Assembly (NCBI GenBank): GCA_038253135.1 | Contig: JBBSHJ010000096.1 | Coordinates: forward strand, 1 to 12,444 | Source: JBBSHJ01 sp038253135 | GTDB lineage: Bacteria > Actinomycetota > Actinomycetes > Mycobacteriales > QHCD01 | DNA length: 12,444 nucleotides | Direction: 5' to 3' | In this document: piece by piece, positions 1-5,861 of the stretch | How positions within the stretch are numbered: position 1 is the stretch's first letter | Layout of the letters: each line of letters opens with the position of its first letter | The notes under the pieces: generated by a model | The model's input: only the letters and a program-made list of their open reading frames with translations | Database searches by the model: none | Told to the model about the DNA's origin: nothing | Position numbers and translations under genes: made by a program

Positions 1-147
1 GAGGAGGCGGATTCCTGGCGGTGCGTCGCGGGCGAGCAGATCGGCGAAACGCTGCACGTCAGGCGCGATCCACACGGCGTACCGGCCGCACTGGAGATCA
101 GGACCTTTGTCTTCGTCCGCAATCCGTGGCCGTCAGAGCCGAAATAA
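1..147 (+). CDS. C-terminal end of a probable serine hydrolase (beta-lactamase-like), partial
   Basis: Frame 1 is open from the window edge to a TAA at 145-147, giving the last 48 residues of a protein that starts outside the window. The tail reads WRCVAGEQIGETLHVRRD, then ALEIRTFVFVRNPW. This resembles, from memory, the C-terminal accessory domain (DUF7586-like) that follows the catalytic domain of many actinobacterial class-C beta-lactamase-type serine hydrolases, where a Trp, a GETL(x)V motif and a final TFVFTR strand recur. No catalytic residue lies inside the window, so the family call is an inference from the tail only. The gene converges on hpt, with 19 bp between the two stop codons and no clear hairpin between them. 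Confidence 0.5.
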   Translation, partial: EEADSWRCVAGEQIGETLHVRRDPHGVPAALEIRTFVFVRNPWPSEPK

Positions 148-166
148 GACTCAGGTCAAATAGAAC

Positions 167-706
167 TCAGGTATAGACGTCACGCTTGAGCCGACCGATA
201 TAGGGTAGCTGGCGATACCGCTCCGCATAATCGAGCCCGTAGCCGACGACGAAGTCGGTCGGGATGTCGAAGCCCACGTATTTCAGCGGGAGCTCGACCC
301 GCAGCGCATCGGGCTTGCGAAGCAACGCGACGACTTCAAGCGAGGCCGGTGAACGGGTGCCCAGGTTTTTCAGCAGGTAGGACAGCGTCAGGCCGGAATC
401 AATGATGTCCTCGACCACGATCACGTGCTTTCCGCTAACATCGCCCTTGAGGTCCTTGAGAATGCGTACGACGCCCGAGGATTGCGCGGACGAACCGTAG
501 GAGGAGATCTCCATGAATTCTAATTCGGCGGGTCGATCGAGGGCCCGGGCGAAGTCGGCGAGAAATACCACCGCGCCCTTGAGCACGCACACCAGGACGA
601 CGTCGCGGTCGGCATAGTCCGCGGTCACCGCCGCCGCGAGTTCGCGCACCCGCGCCTGCACGTCGGCCTCGCTGATCAGGACGGTTTCGATGTCGCCGTC
701 GTACAC
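167..706 (-). CDS. hpt: Hypoxanthine phosphoribosyltransferase
   Basis: This cytoplasmic purine-salvage enzyme transfers the phosphoribosyl group of PRPP to hypoxanthine or guanine, giving IMP or GMP. The 179-residue protein has the normal family length. Visible motifs are VLKG (41-44, the loop binding PRPP pyrophosphate), the SSYGSS flexible loop (68-73), the PRPP signature VVEDIIDSGLTL (97-108) with the acidic pair E99/D100, and LKYVGFDIPTDFVVGYGLDY (141-160), which supplies the purine-contacting Lys and the family signature. The start is a GTG at 704-706. It is supported by GGGAGG at 712-717 with six bases of spacing and by the typical N-terminus YDGDIETVLISE. The gene overlaps the end of tilS by 31 bp, so translational coupling is likely. 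Confidence 0.97.
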   Translation of the reverse strand: MYDGDIETVLISEADVQARVRELAAAVTADYADRDVVLVCVLKGAVVFLADFARALDRPAELEFMEISSYGSSAQSSGVVRILKDLKGDVSGKHVIVVEDIIDSGLTLSYLLKNLGTRSPASLEVVALLRKPDALRVELPLKYVGFDIPTDFVVGYGLDYAERYRQLPYIGRLKRDVYT

Positions 707-1719
707 TGACGCCCTCCCAGATCATCCCCGCTGCGGAATACGGACAGCCTGCCATGGCGGCGCTCGGCCCGTACGCCGCGGGGCAGGCTCACCGGCCCCT
801 GCCCGTGCCAGCGGCTCACCAACGCGTCGAGTGCGTCGACGTGCGCCGAGCTCAGCGCGCCCCCGGGAGCTCCGGCGGCGAGCGCGGCCAGCCGAAGGAC
901 GCGGGTCCGGACGGCCGGAGCGAGCGCACCGAGCGCCGCGGTGTCGAGCCCGTCGGCAAGGCGGTCCGGTACGCCGTTCTCGGCGGCGGCCGCGGCGGCG
1001 AGCGCGTCGAGGTGGTCCGCATCGGCCCGCAGCAGGTCGGACGAGCGGGCCAGGCCGGCGACCAGACCGGGCCCGAGCAGCTCGGAGAGCTCGGCGGTGG
1101 CGGCCCGCACCCGGACCCGGGCATAGGCCTGATCCTCGTTGTGCGGATCGGCCCACGGCACCCGTCCGGCCAGGAAGGGGTCGACGGCGGCGGCCGCCCG
1201 CACCACGTCGCGCCGCACGGAGAGCAGCGGCCGCAGGAAGCGTCCCCGCCGGGCCCGCATGCCGGACAGCGCGCGGGCGCCGGAGCCCCGGGCCAGCGCC
1301 AGCAGCACGGTCTCGGCCTGATCCTCCCGGGTGTGGCCGAGCAGGATCGCCGCGGCGTGGTGCCGGTCTGCGGCCGCGGTCAGGGCGTCGTACCGCGCCG
1401 CCCGCGCCGCGCCCTCCGGGCCGCCCGAGGTACCGACATCGACGGTGACCGCCTCGGCTGGATCGATCCCGCGGCTGCGGGCCCATCGCGCCAGCTCGGC
1501 CGCGCGCTCGGCCGATCCCGCCTGCAGGCCGTGGTCGACGGTGATCAGTCCGATCCGCAGCCGCCGCCGCGGAGCCTCGAATGCGGTGGCGGCGAGCAGC
1601 GCCAGCGAGTCGGCGCCGTCGCTGACCGCGGCGAGCACCAGCGAGTCGGCCGCCAGCGGCGAAAGGGCCGCCCGCACGGCGATCCGCACCTGGGCGACCG
1701 CGGGCGGCGGGCCGGGCAT
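676..1719 (-). CDS. tilS: tRNA(Ile)-lysidine synthetase
   Basis: TilS attaches lysine, with ATP, to C34 of the tRNA-Ile CAU anticodon, switching it from Met to Ile decoding; it is normally essential. The 347-residue protein shows the N-type ATP pyrophosphatase fold: a PP-loop at 33-38, VDHGLQ (61-66), GHTREDQAETVLL (128-140), the RxRFLRPLL segment (158-166) and the DPHNEDQAYARVRVR segment (191-205). It lacks the extra C-terminal domain of E. coli TilS, as is usual in actinobacteria. One oddity is that the PP-loop reads SDGADS, not the family consensus SGGxDS: residue 34 is Asp (codon GAC) where Gly is expected. The ATG start lies 4 bp after the stop of the metalloprotease gene (TGA GCGG ATG), and the 3' end overlaps hpt by 31 bp. 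Confidence 0.94.
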   Translation of the reverse strand: MPGPPPAVAQVRIAVRAALSPLAADSLVLAAVSDGADSLALLAATAFEAPRRRLRIGLITVDHGLQAGSAERAAELARWARSRGIDPAEAVTVDVGTSGGPEGAARAARYDALTAAADRHHAAAILLGHTREDQAETVLLALARGSGARALSGMRARRGRFLRPLLSVRRDVVRAAAAVDPFLAGRVPWADPHNEDQAYARVRVRAATAELSELLGPGLVAGLARSSDLLRADADHLDALAAAAAAENGVPDRLADGLDTAALGALAPAVRTRVLRLAALAAGAPGGALSSAHVDALDALVSRWHGQGPVSLPRGVRAERRHGRLSVFRSGDDLGGRQCTTATSKPS

Positions 1720-1723
1720 CCGC

Positions 1724-2851
1724 TCAGCCGTGCACCCGGGAGACCCACGCCCCCGGATCGGCCAGCTCGGACTTGCGCGGCAGCGTCTCGGCGGACGTCC
1801 ACACCGCGTTGAATCCGTCCATCCCGGCCCGCTCCACGACGCCGCGGACGAAGGCGCTGCCCTCGGCGTACTGGCGCATCTTGGCGTCGAGGCCGAGCAT
1901 CCGCCGGGCGAACCGGTCGAGCGCGCTGCCGCCGCGGCGCCGCTTGCTGAACTTGCGCCGGATCGCCTTGACGCTGGGCACGACGTCGGGCCCGACCGCG
2001 TCCATGACGTATTCCGCGTGCCCTTCGACGACGCTCATCAGGGCGGTGATGCGGTCCATGACCGCCGCGGCCTCGGGTCCCTGTATCAGCGACAGCAGCC
2101 CGTCCCCCGGCCCGGACCGGTGGCCGCGGGCGGCTCCGGCGAGCTCGGACATGGCCTCCTTGACCCGGCTGGAGAGCACCTTGGGATCGACCTCGATGCT
2201 CTCGCCCAGCGCCATGACCTCGGACAGCAGATGGTCGGCCAGCCACGGTACGGCGGTGAACTGCAGCCGGTGCGTGCACTCGTGCAGGCACACCCACAAC
2301 CGGAAATCGCTCGGATCCACCGCGAGCAGGCGCTCGACGTGCACGACGTTGGGCGCAACGAGCAGCAGCTCGCCCCCGCGGGGTCCGAAGACGTCGTACT
2401 GGCCCAGCACCTTGCCGGACAGGAACGCGAGCACCGCACCGGTCTCCGTGCCGGTGATCCTCGGCCCGACGACCTGCGCAACGCGACCCGGCATCTTGCC
2501 CCTGCGGCCGGCGATGTGCTGCACCAGCGGGTCGAGCACGGCGGACAGGCCCGCCGCGTTGGTGGCTATCCAGTCGGACCGGTCGACGATCCGAACCGGC
2601 GCGGACCGGCCGGCCGGATCCAGGCCGGTGAGCTCACGGACGTGTCCGTCGGCGACGTCGGCCAGCCGGCGCAGCGCCTCCACGGCGGCGACCGCCTCGC
2701 TCCGGCTGACGGCCGGCCCGCCGGGGATCAGCTTCTCGGCGGTCCGCACCGCGAGGTCCCAATCGACCATCCGCAACGGCGGTGCGTCATCGCCTGCGCC
2801 GAGCGGCGGCGCATACGCGGTGGCGCCGGGCCGGCCGGTTCGCTCAGTCAT
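1724..2851 (-). CDS. DUF2342-family zinc-dependent metalloprotease (F420-biosynthesis-associated type)
   Basis: This is a predicted zinc metalloprotease of 375 residues, of a family (DUF2342, TIGR03624/TIGR03883) found almost only in actinobacteria and named from its co-occurrence with coenzyme F420 biosynthesis. Its substrate is unknown. The zinc motif HECTH is at 190-194 in the context WVCLHECTHRLQF, and EGHAEY (276-281) probably supplies a further acidic ligand. The middle part (86-170, with WIATNAAGLSAVLDPL and QYDVFGPRGGELLLVAPNV) is typical of the family. No signal peptide or membrane segment is seen, so it should be cytoplasmic. The frame stays open upstream to 2890, but that stretch is repeat sequence. 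The ATG at 2849-2851 gives MTERTGRP and has a -10-like box 7 nt upstream, so I chose it. Neighbours dacB and tilS match the order seen in other actinobacteria. Confidence 0.9.
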   Translation of the reverse strand: MTERTGRPGATAYAPPLGAGDDAPPLRMVDWDLAVRTAEKLIPGGPAVSRSEAVAAVEALRRLADVADGHVRELTGLDPAGRSAPVRIVDRSDWIATNAAGLSAVLDPLVQHIAGRRGKMPGRVAQVVGPRITGTETGAVLAFLSGKVLGQYDVFGPRGGELLLVAPNVVHVERLLAVDPSDFRLWVCLHECTHRLQFTAVPWLADHLLSEVMALGESIEVDPKVLSSRVKEAMSELAGAARGHRSGPGDGLLSLIQGPEAAAVMDRITALMSVVEGHAEYVMDAVGPDVVPSVKAIRRKFSKRRRGGSALDRFARRMLGLDAKMRQYAEGSAFVRGVVERAGMDGFNAVWTSAETLPRKSELADPGAWVSRVHG

Positions 2852-2864
2852 TGCGTGCAGGTTA
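2852..2864 (-). promoter_or_regulatory. Possible -10 element of a leaderless promoter for the metalloprotease gene
   Basis: On the minus strand TAACCT (2859-2864) is followed by seven bases and then the ATG at 2851. A TAnnnT box about 7 nt before the start codon, with no Shine-Dalgarno sequence, is the usual layout of leaderless actinobacterial transcripts. No convincing -35 box is seen. The TAA end of the box coincides with the edge of the repeat array, so it could also be incidental. Confidence 0.35.
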
Positions 2865-3187
2865 GCGTCGACCGACGAGGAAGCGAGCATCCGAGGAGCT
2901 TGCGACGAGGCGCGCAGCGACCGAGGAGTCGCGCCAGGGCTTAGCGTCGACCGACGAGGAAGCGAGCTTCGGAGGTCGACAAGGGAGCGAGCACCCGAGC
3001 GAGGAACGAGCGAGGCGCGCAGCGACCGAGGAGACCGACCAGAGATATCGAGCGAGGAGTGAGCGAGGCCCGCAGCGACCGAGGAGACCGACCCGAGATA
3101 TCGAGCGAGGAGCTTGCGACGAGGCGCGCAGCGACCGAGGAGGTCGCGGAAAGATGGTGCAGCGACGGAGGAGGCCGCTCCAGGGGT
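2862..3187. repeat. GAG-rich intergenic direct-repeat array
   Basis: About 325 bp of purine-rich (plus strand) sequence built from nested direct repeats. A 27-bp stretch at 2862-2888 recurs exactly at 2941-2967. A 36-bp stretch at 2893-2928 recurs exactly at 3107-3142. A 42-bp stretch at 3018-3059 recurs at 3071-3112 with one mismatch. The core CGCAGCGACCGAGGAG occurs four times exactly (2913, 3018, 3071, 3127) and once degenerately (3158). Units appear bounded by TTAGCG at 2862, 2941 and 3188; the last includes the dacB stop codon. There are no long inverted repeats and no sign of a transposase. Similar GAG-rich interspersed repeats, often mis-annotated as short proteins reading ARSDRG, occur in several actinobacterial genomes; that comparison is from memory. 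The array fills the whole dacB-metalloprotease gap. Confidence 0.85.
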
Positions 3188-4684
3188 TTAGCGGCAGCCA
3201 CACCCGGCGAGCCTGGCCGCGACCTCGTCGAGCGCATACCGGGCTCCGGAAAGGTTCTGTCCCGAGACGTTGTCGGCGAGCAGGGCGAACGCCAGGTAGC
3301 GCCCGTCCGCGTCCTGCACGATCCCGGCCAGCGTGATCACGCTGCTCAGGGTCCCGGTCTTCGCGCGCACCTCTCCGGCCGCGGCGCTCTGGGCGCCCTC
3401 GCGGTAGCGGTGGGCCAGCGTTCCGGAGTAACCGGCGACCGGGAGCTGGCTGAAGAGCAGGTGCGCGTGGGGATTCGACGGCGACGCGGCGGCGCGCAGG
3501 ATCGCCGTCAGCGCGGCCGGGGACAGCCGGTCGTCGCGGGACAGGCCGCTGGTGTCGGTCAACCGGATGCCGGCCGTGGGTACGCCGTGCTCGGCGAGCA
3601 CGTCGCGGACGGCGGCGCCCGCGTTGACGAAGGTTGCCGGCCGGCCACGCTCGGCGGCCACGTTGTGGCCGAGGGTCTCGGCCAGCGTGTTGTCGCTGAC
3701 CGCGAGCATCGTCTCGGTGATCTGGCCGAGGGGCGGGGACTGCACCTGCGCGAGCACTCTGGCCCCTGCCGGTGCCTTGCCCCGGGTGACCGGCAGCCTC
3801 GGTGCTCCGAGCGCGATCGCCACGTCCCGCCCGGTCAACAGGTCGGGATTGGCGGCGCGCGGCTTCCAGCCGGCCTTCTGCCGGCCGCCGTCGACGGTGA
3901 GCGCGGTGATCCTGCCGACGTCCCCACCGCTGATGTCGTCGCTGTCCCAGCCCGGCCCGGATCTGGCGCCGGAGTAGAGCGTGCCGTCCACGACGATCCG
4001 CCTGATGGGCCCGCTGGCCGCCAGTTTCGCCTGCGTGGCCAGCGTCGTTACCCGCGCGGCGCCGGGGTACGACGGCTCGGTGCCGGCGATACCGACAGCG
4101 GACAGCGTCGGGTCACCGCCGCCGACGATGACCACAGTGCCCGGCGGCGTACCGGCGACGACCTTGGTCGTGAACCGGTGCTCGGGGCCGAAGGTCATCA
4201 GCGCCGCGGCCGCAGTGGCGATTTTGGTGACCGACGCCGGCGTGGCCAGTGCGGTGGCGCGGTGGCCGTAGAGCTGTTTGCCGGTGGACAGGTCGACGAC
4301 CTCGGCGGCCACCCGGTCGCCGAGGCTGGAGTCCTGCAGAGCCGAGCCGACCGCGGCGATCACGCCGGGCCCGGTGGGCATGGGTCCGGTCCCGGCGTAG
4401 CTGCGCAGCACCGGCGTGGGAGTAGGCGGGAGCGGAGGCAGGGTCGACCTGGGCTTTGTGGGCTTTGTGGGGCGGGCCGTCGCGCCGCGGCGACCCGGGC
4501 CCGGTGCGGGCACCGACGGGTGCGCGTCCGAGCCGGCTTGCCCGGAGGTCGGCGTACCGCCGGCGCGGTGCTCGTCGCTGCCCCTGGATGCGTAGACGAT
4601 GCCGCCGGCGGCTGCGGCGATCACGACGACCGCGATGATGCCGAGGATGACTTGCAGCCGTGTGCCGAGTCCGCTCATGCCCAC
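3188..4684 (-). CDS. dacB: D-alanyl-D-alanine carboxypeptidase/endopeptidase (PBP4 family, peptidase S13)
   Basis: This is a low-molecular-weight class C penicillin-binding protein that trims the terminal D-Ala of peptidoglycan stem peptides and may cut cross-links, acting outside the membrane. The 498 residues comprise an uncleaved-looking signal anchor (about 9-31), a disordered Pro/Thr/Gly-rich linker (about 37-95), and the catalytic domain. All three active-site motifs are present: SVTK (151-154, nucleophile S151), SDN (330-332) and KTG (442-444). The segment between the first two is the insertion domain typical of PBP4. The start is uncertain: a GTG at 4684 or an ATG at 4678 (two residues shorter); neither has a strong ribosome binding site. 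It ends in AGCGCR, and its TAA stop lies at the edge of the repeat array. It is divergent from ppa. Confidence 0.93.
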   Translation of the reverse strand: MGMSGLGTRLQVILGIIAVVVIAAAAGGIVYASRGSDEHRAGGTPTSGQAGSDAHPSVPAPGPGRRGATARPTKPTKPRSTLPPLPPTPTPVLRSYAGTGPMPTGPGVIAAVGSALQDSSLGDRVAAEVVDLSTGKQLYGHRATALATPASVTKIATAAAALMTFGPEHRFTTKVVAGTPPGTVVIVGGGDPTLSAVGIAGTEPSYPGAARVTTLATQAKLAASGPIRRIVVDGTLYSGARSGPGWDSDDISGGDVGRITALTVDGGRQKAGWKPRAANPDLLTGRDVAIALGAPRLPVTRGKAPAGARVLAQVQSPPLGQITETMLAVSDNTLAETLGHNVAAERGRPATFVNAGAAVRDVLAEHGVPTAGIRLTDTSGLSRDDRLSPAALTAILRAAASPSNPHAHLLFSQLPVAGYSGTLAHRYREGAQSAAAGEVRAKTGTLSSVITLAGIVQDADGRYLAFALLADNVSGQNLSGARYALDEVAARLAGCGCR

Positions 4685-4937
4685 GACCGCTGCCCGCTCA
4701 CATTCACAAGTAGGTCACAGTAGTGGTTCCGGTCGCCGTCTCCGATCAGGCCGATGACACGGGGAATGATTGATCGCGGCATGCGACCCGAAAGACCGCT
4801 CGGCCGGCATCTGGCCGAAGGCGTCGCGGCGCACTTACGCTTCCGGGAAGGACGCGATGCTCGATCGCCGGGGCAGCGGCCCGGGCATCTGGTGTGCCAC
4901 GACCCGACGTACGGCGGGCGACGGTGAGGAGCGGACA
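4685..4937. promoter_or_regulatory. Divergent dacB-ppa intergenic region
   Basis: This 253-bp gap must hold promoters for dacB (leftward) and ppa (rightward). Candidate -10 boxes of the TAnnnT type are TACGCT at 4836-4841 on the plus strand, which would leave a leader of about 90 nt for ppa, and TACTGT near 4720 on the minus strand for dacB. Neither has a recognisable -35, so both are weak. An open frame runs through 4770-4937 into ppa, but its translation does not look like protein and ppa has a better start downstream. Confidence 0.4.
4926..4931 (+). promoter_or_regulatory. Ribosome binding site that fixes the ppa start
   Basis: GAGGAG lies six bases before the GTG at 4938-4940. It decides in favour of this start over the upstream ATG at 4770 in the same frame, which would add 56 residues not found in pyrophosphatases. 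Confidence 0.8.
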
Positions 4938-5438
4938 GTGGAGTTCGACGTCACGATCGAGATCCCCAAGGGCCAGCGCAACAAGTACGAGGTGGACCAC
5001 GCGACCGGCCGGATCCGACTCGACCGCACGCTCTTCACGTCGACCCAGTATCCCGCCGATTACGGCTTCATCGAGGAAACGCTGGGTCAGGACGACGACC
5101 CTCTCGATGCCCTCGTACTGCTGCAGGAGCCGACCTTTCCCGGCTGCCTGATCGCATGCCGCGCGATCGGTATGTTCCGGATGACGGACGAGAAGGGCCC
5201 GGACGACAAGGTCCTGTGCGTGCCGGCCCGGGACCCACGGCAAGCGTGGCTGCAGGACATCAACGACCTGCCGGAGTTCGACCGGCTGGAGATCCAGCAC
5301 TTCTTCGGCGTCTACAAGGAGCTGGAGCCGGGTAAGTCGGTCGAGGGCGCGACCTGGGTCGGGCGGACCGCGGCGGAGGAGGAGATCTCCCGCTCCCGCG
5401 AGCGCGAGGTGCAGCACAACGCCGCGGCGAAGCGCTGA
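4938..5438 (+). CDS. ppa: Inorganic pyrophosphatase (soluble, family I)
   Basis: This enzyme hydrolyses pyrophosphate to two phosphates in the cytoplasm, using Mg2+, and so pulls nucleotide, tRNA-charging and PRPP reactions forward, including the one run by Hpt nearby. The 166-residue length is normal for the bacterial enzyme. The protein opens with FDVTIEIPKGQRNKYEVDH. KGQRNKYE (11-18) and YPADYGFIEET (38-48) contain substrate-binding Lys, Glu and Tyr residues. The family signature DDDPLD is at 52-57 with metal-binding D52 and D57, and GPDDK (88-92) supplies the next Asp and a Lys. The start is GTG. Position opposite dacB is the same as in Mycobacterium tuberculosis. Confidence 0.96.
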   Translation: MEFDVTIEIPKGQRNKYEVDHATGRIRLDRTLFTSTQYPADYGFIEETLGQDDDPLDALVLLQEPTFPGCLIACRAIGMFRMTDEKGPDDKVLCVPARDPRQAWLQDINDLPEFDRLEIQHFFGVYKELEPGKSVEGATWVGRTAAEEEISRSREREVQHNAAAKR

Positions 5439-5480
5439 GCCGCCGCGTCGCGCCGCAACCTGGACCGGCCGGCTCGCCTC

Positions 5481-5753
5481 TCAGATCGGTGGAGGCGGCG
5501 GCCGGAACGGGTCAGGCTCGGGCTCGGGTGCCGCCGGATCCGGCCCGCCTGGCGTCGGCTGCGGCCCTCCTGGCGTGGGTGGCGCCGGATCGGGCACACC
5601 TGGCGTCGGGCCGGGCGCCGGCGGTCCGGGAGCCGGCGGCTCGGGTACGCCGGGCCGGGGCGGCGCCGGATCGGGACCGGGCCCGGGCAACGTCGGGTCG
5701 GGGCCCGGCGGCGGCCCTGGGGTCGGGGGAACAGGCGGAATCGGCGAGACCAT
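5481..5753 (-). CDS. Small proline-rich protein, function unknown
   Basis: This is a predicted 90-residue protein beginning MVSPIPPVPPTPGPPPGPDP and ending FRPPPPPI. It is mostly Pro, Gly, Asp and Ala in PxP, PGPxP and PDPAPP-like repeats, with no predicted fold, signal peptide or membrane segment. I chose the ATG at 5751-5753 because AGGAG lies 8 nt upstream; ATGs at 5759 and 5798 are in the same frame but less well placed. A 14-bp repeat (GGCGCCGGATCGGG) at 5581 and 5662 shows internal duplication in the coding region. Low-complexity GC-rich DNA often gives such frames by chance, and the opposite strand is also open and Gly-rich, so this is probable rather than certain. It converges on ppa, with 42 bp between stops. 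Confidence 0.5.
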   Translation of the reverse strand: MVSPIPPVPPTPGPPPGPDPTLPGPGPDPAPPRPGVPEPPAPGPPAPGPTPGVPDPAPPTPGGPQPTPGGPDPAAPEPEPDPFRPPPPPI

Positions 5754-5861
5754 GATCATCACTCCTGCGCTGGTGCGTTGGGTGATTTCGCCTCCCACCG
5801 TATGCCCGCGAGGAGGCCGCAGCGCAACCGTCCAGGCCGCGCCGCCGCCCGGAGCCCACGG

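Noticed and set aside
149..172. Direct repeat ACTCAGGT at 149 and 165 between the serine hydrolase and hpt stops
   Set aside because: It is short, with no hairpin and no wider context; chance occurrence is likely.
2852..2890. Thirteen-residue extension of the metalloprotease from an upstream start at 2890
   Set aside because: It is made of the intergenic repeat and lacks a ribosome binding site.
2862..3187. CRISPR array
   Set aside because: Repeat periods are unequal, there are no unique equal-length spacers, and the spacing sequence is itself repeat-derived.
1331..4723. Long plus-strand open frames (537 aa at 1331-2944 and 554 aa at 3059-4723)
   Set aside because: They lie opposite tilS, the metalloprotease and dacB, are rich in Arg, Gly and Ala, and show no domain. 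They are mirror frames caused by high GC.
4770..4937. N-terminal extension of the pyrophosphatase
   Set aside because: Family members start at the FDVTIEIPKG region, and GAGGAG precedes the GTG at 4938. The extension has no homologous features.
4746..5417. Minus-strand open frame opposite ppa
   Set aside because: The plus strand carries the pyrophosphatase signature and a ribosome binding site; this frame does not look like protein.
5437..5475. Bidirectional terminator between ppa and the proline-rich gene
   Set aside because: GAGCCG/CGGCTC can pair, but the stem is only 6 bp with a 27-base loop, too weak to call.
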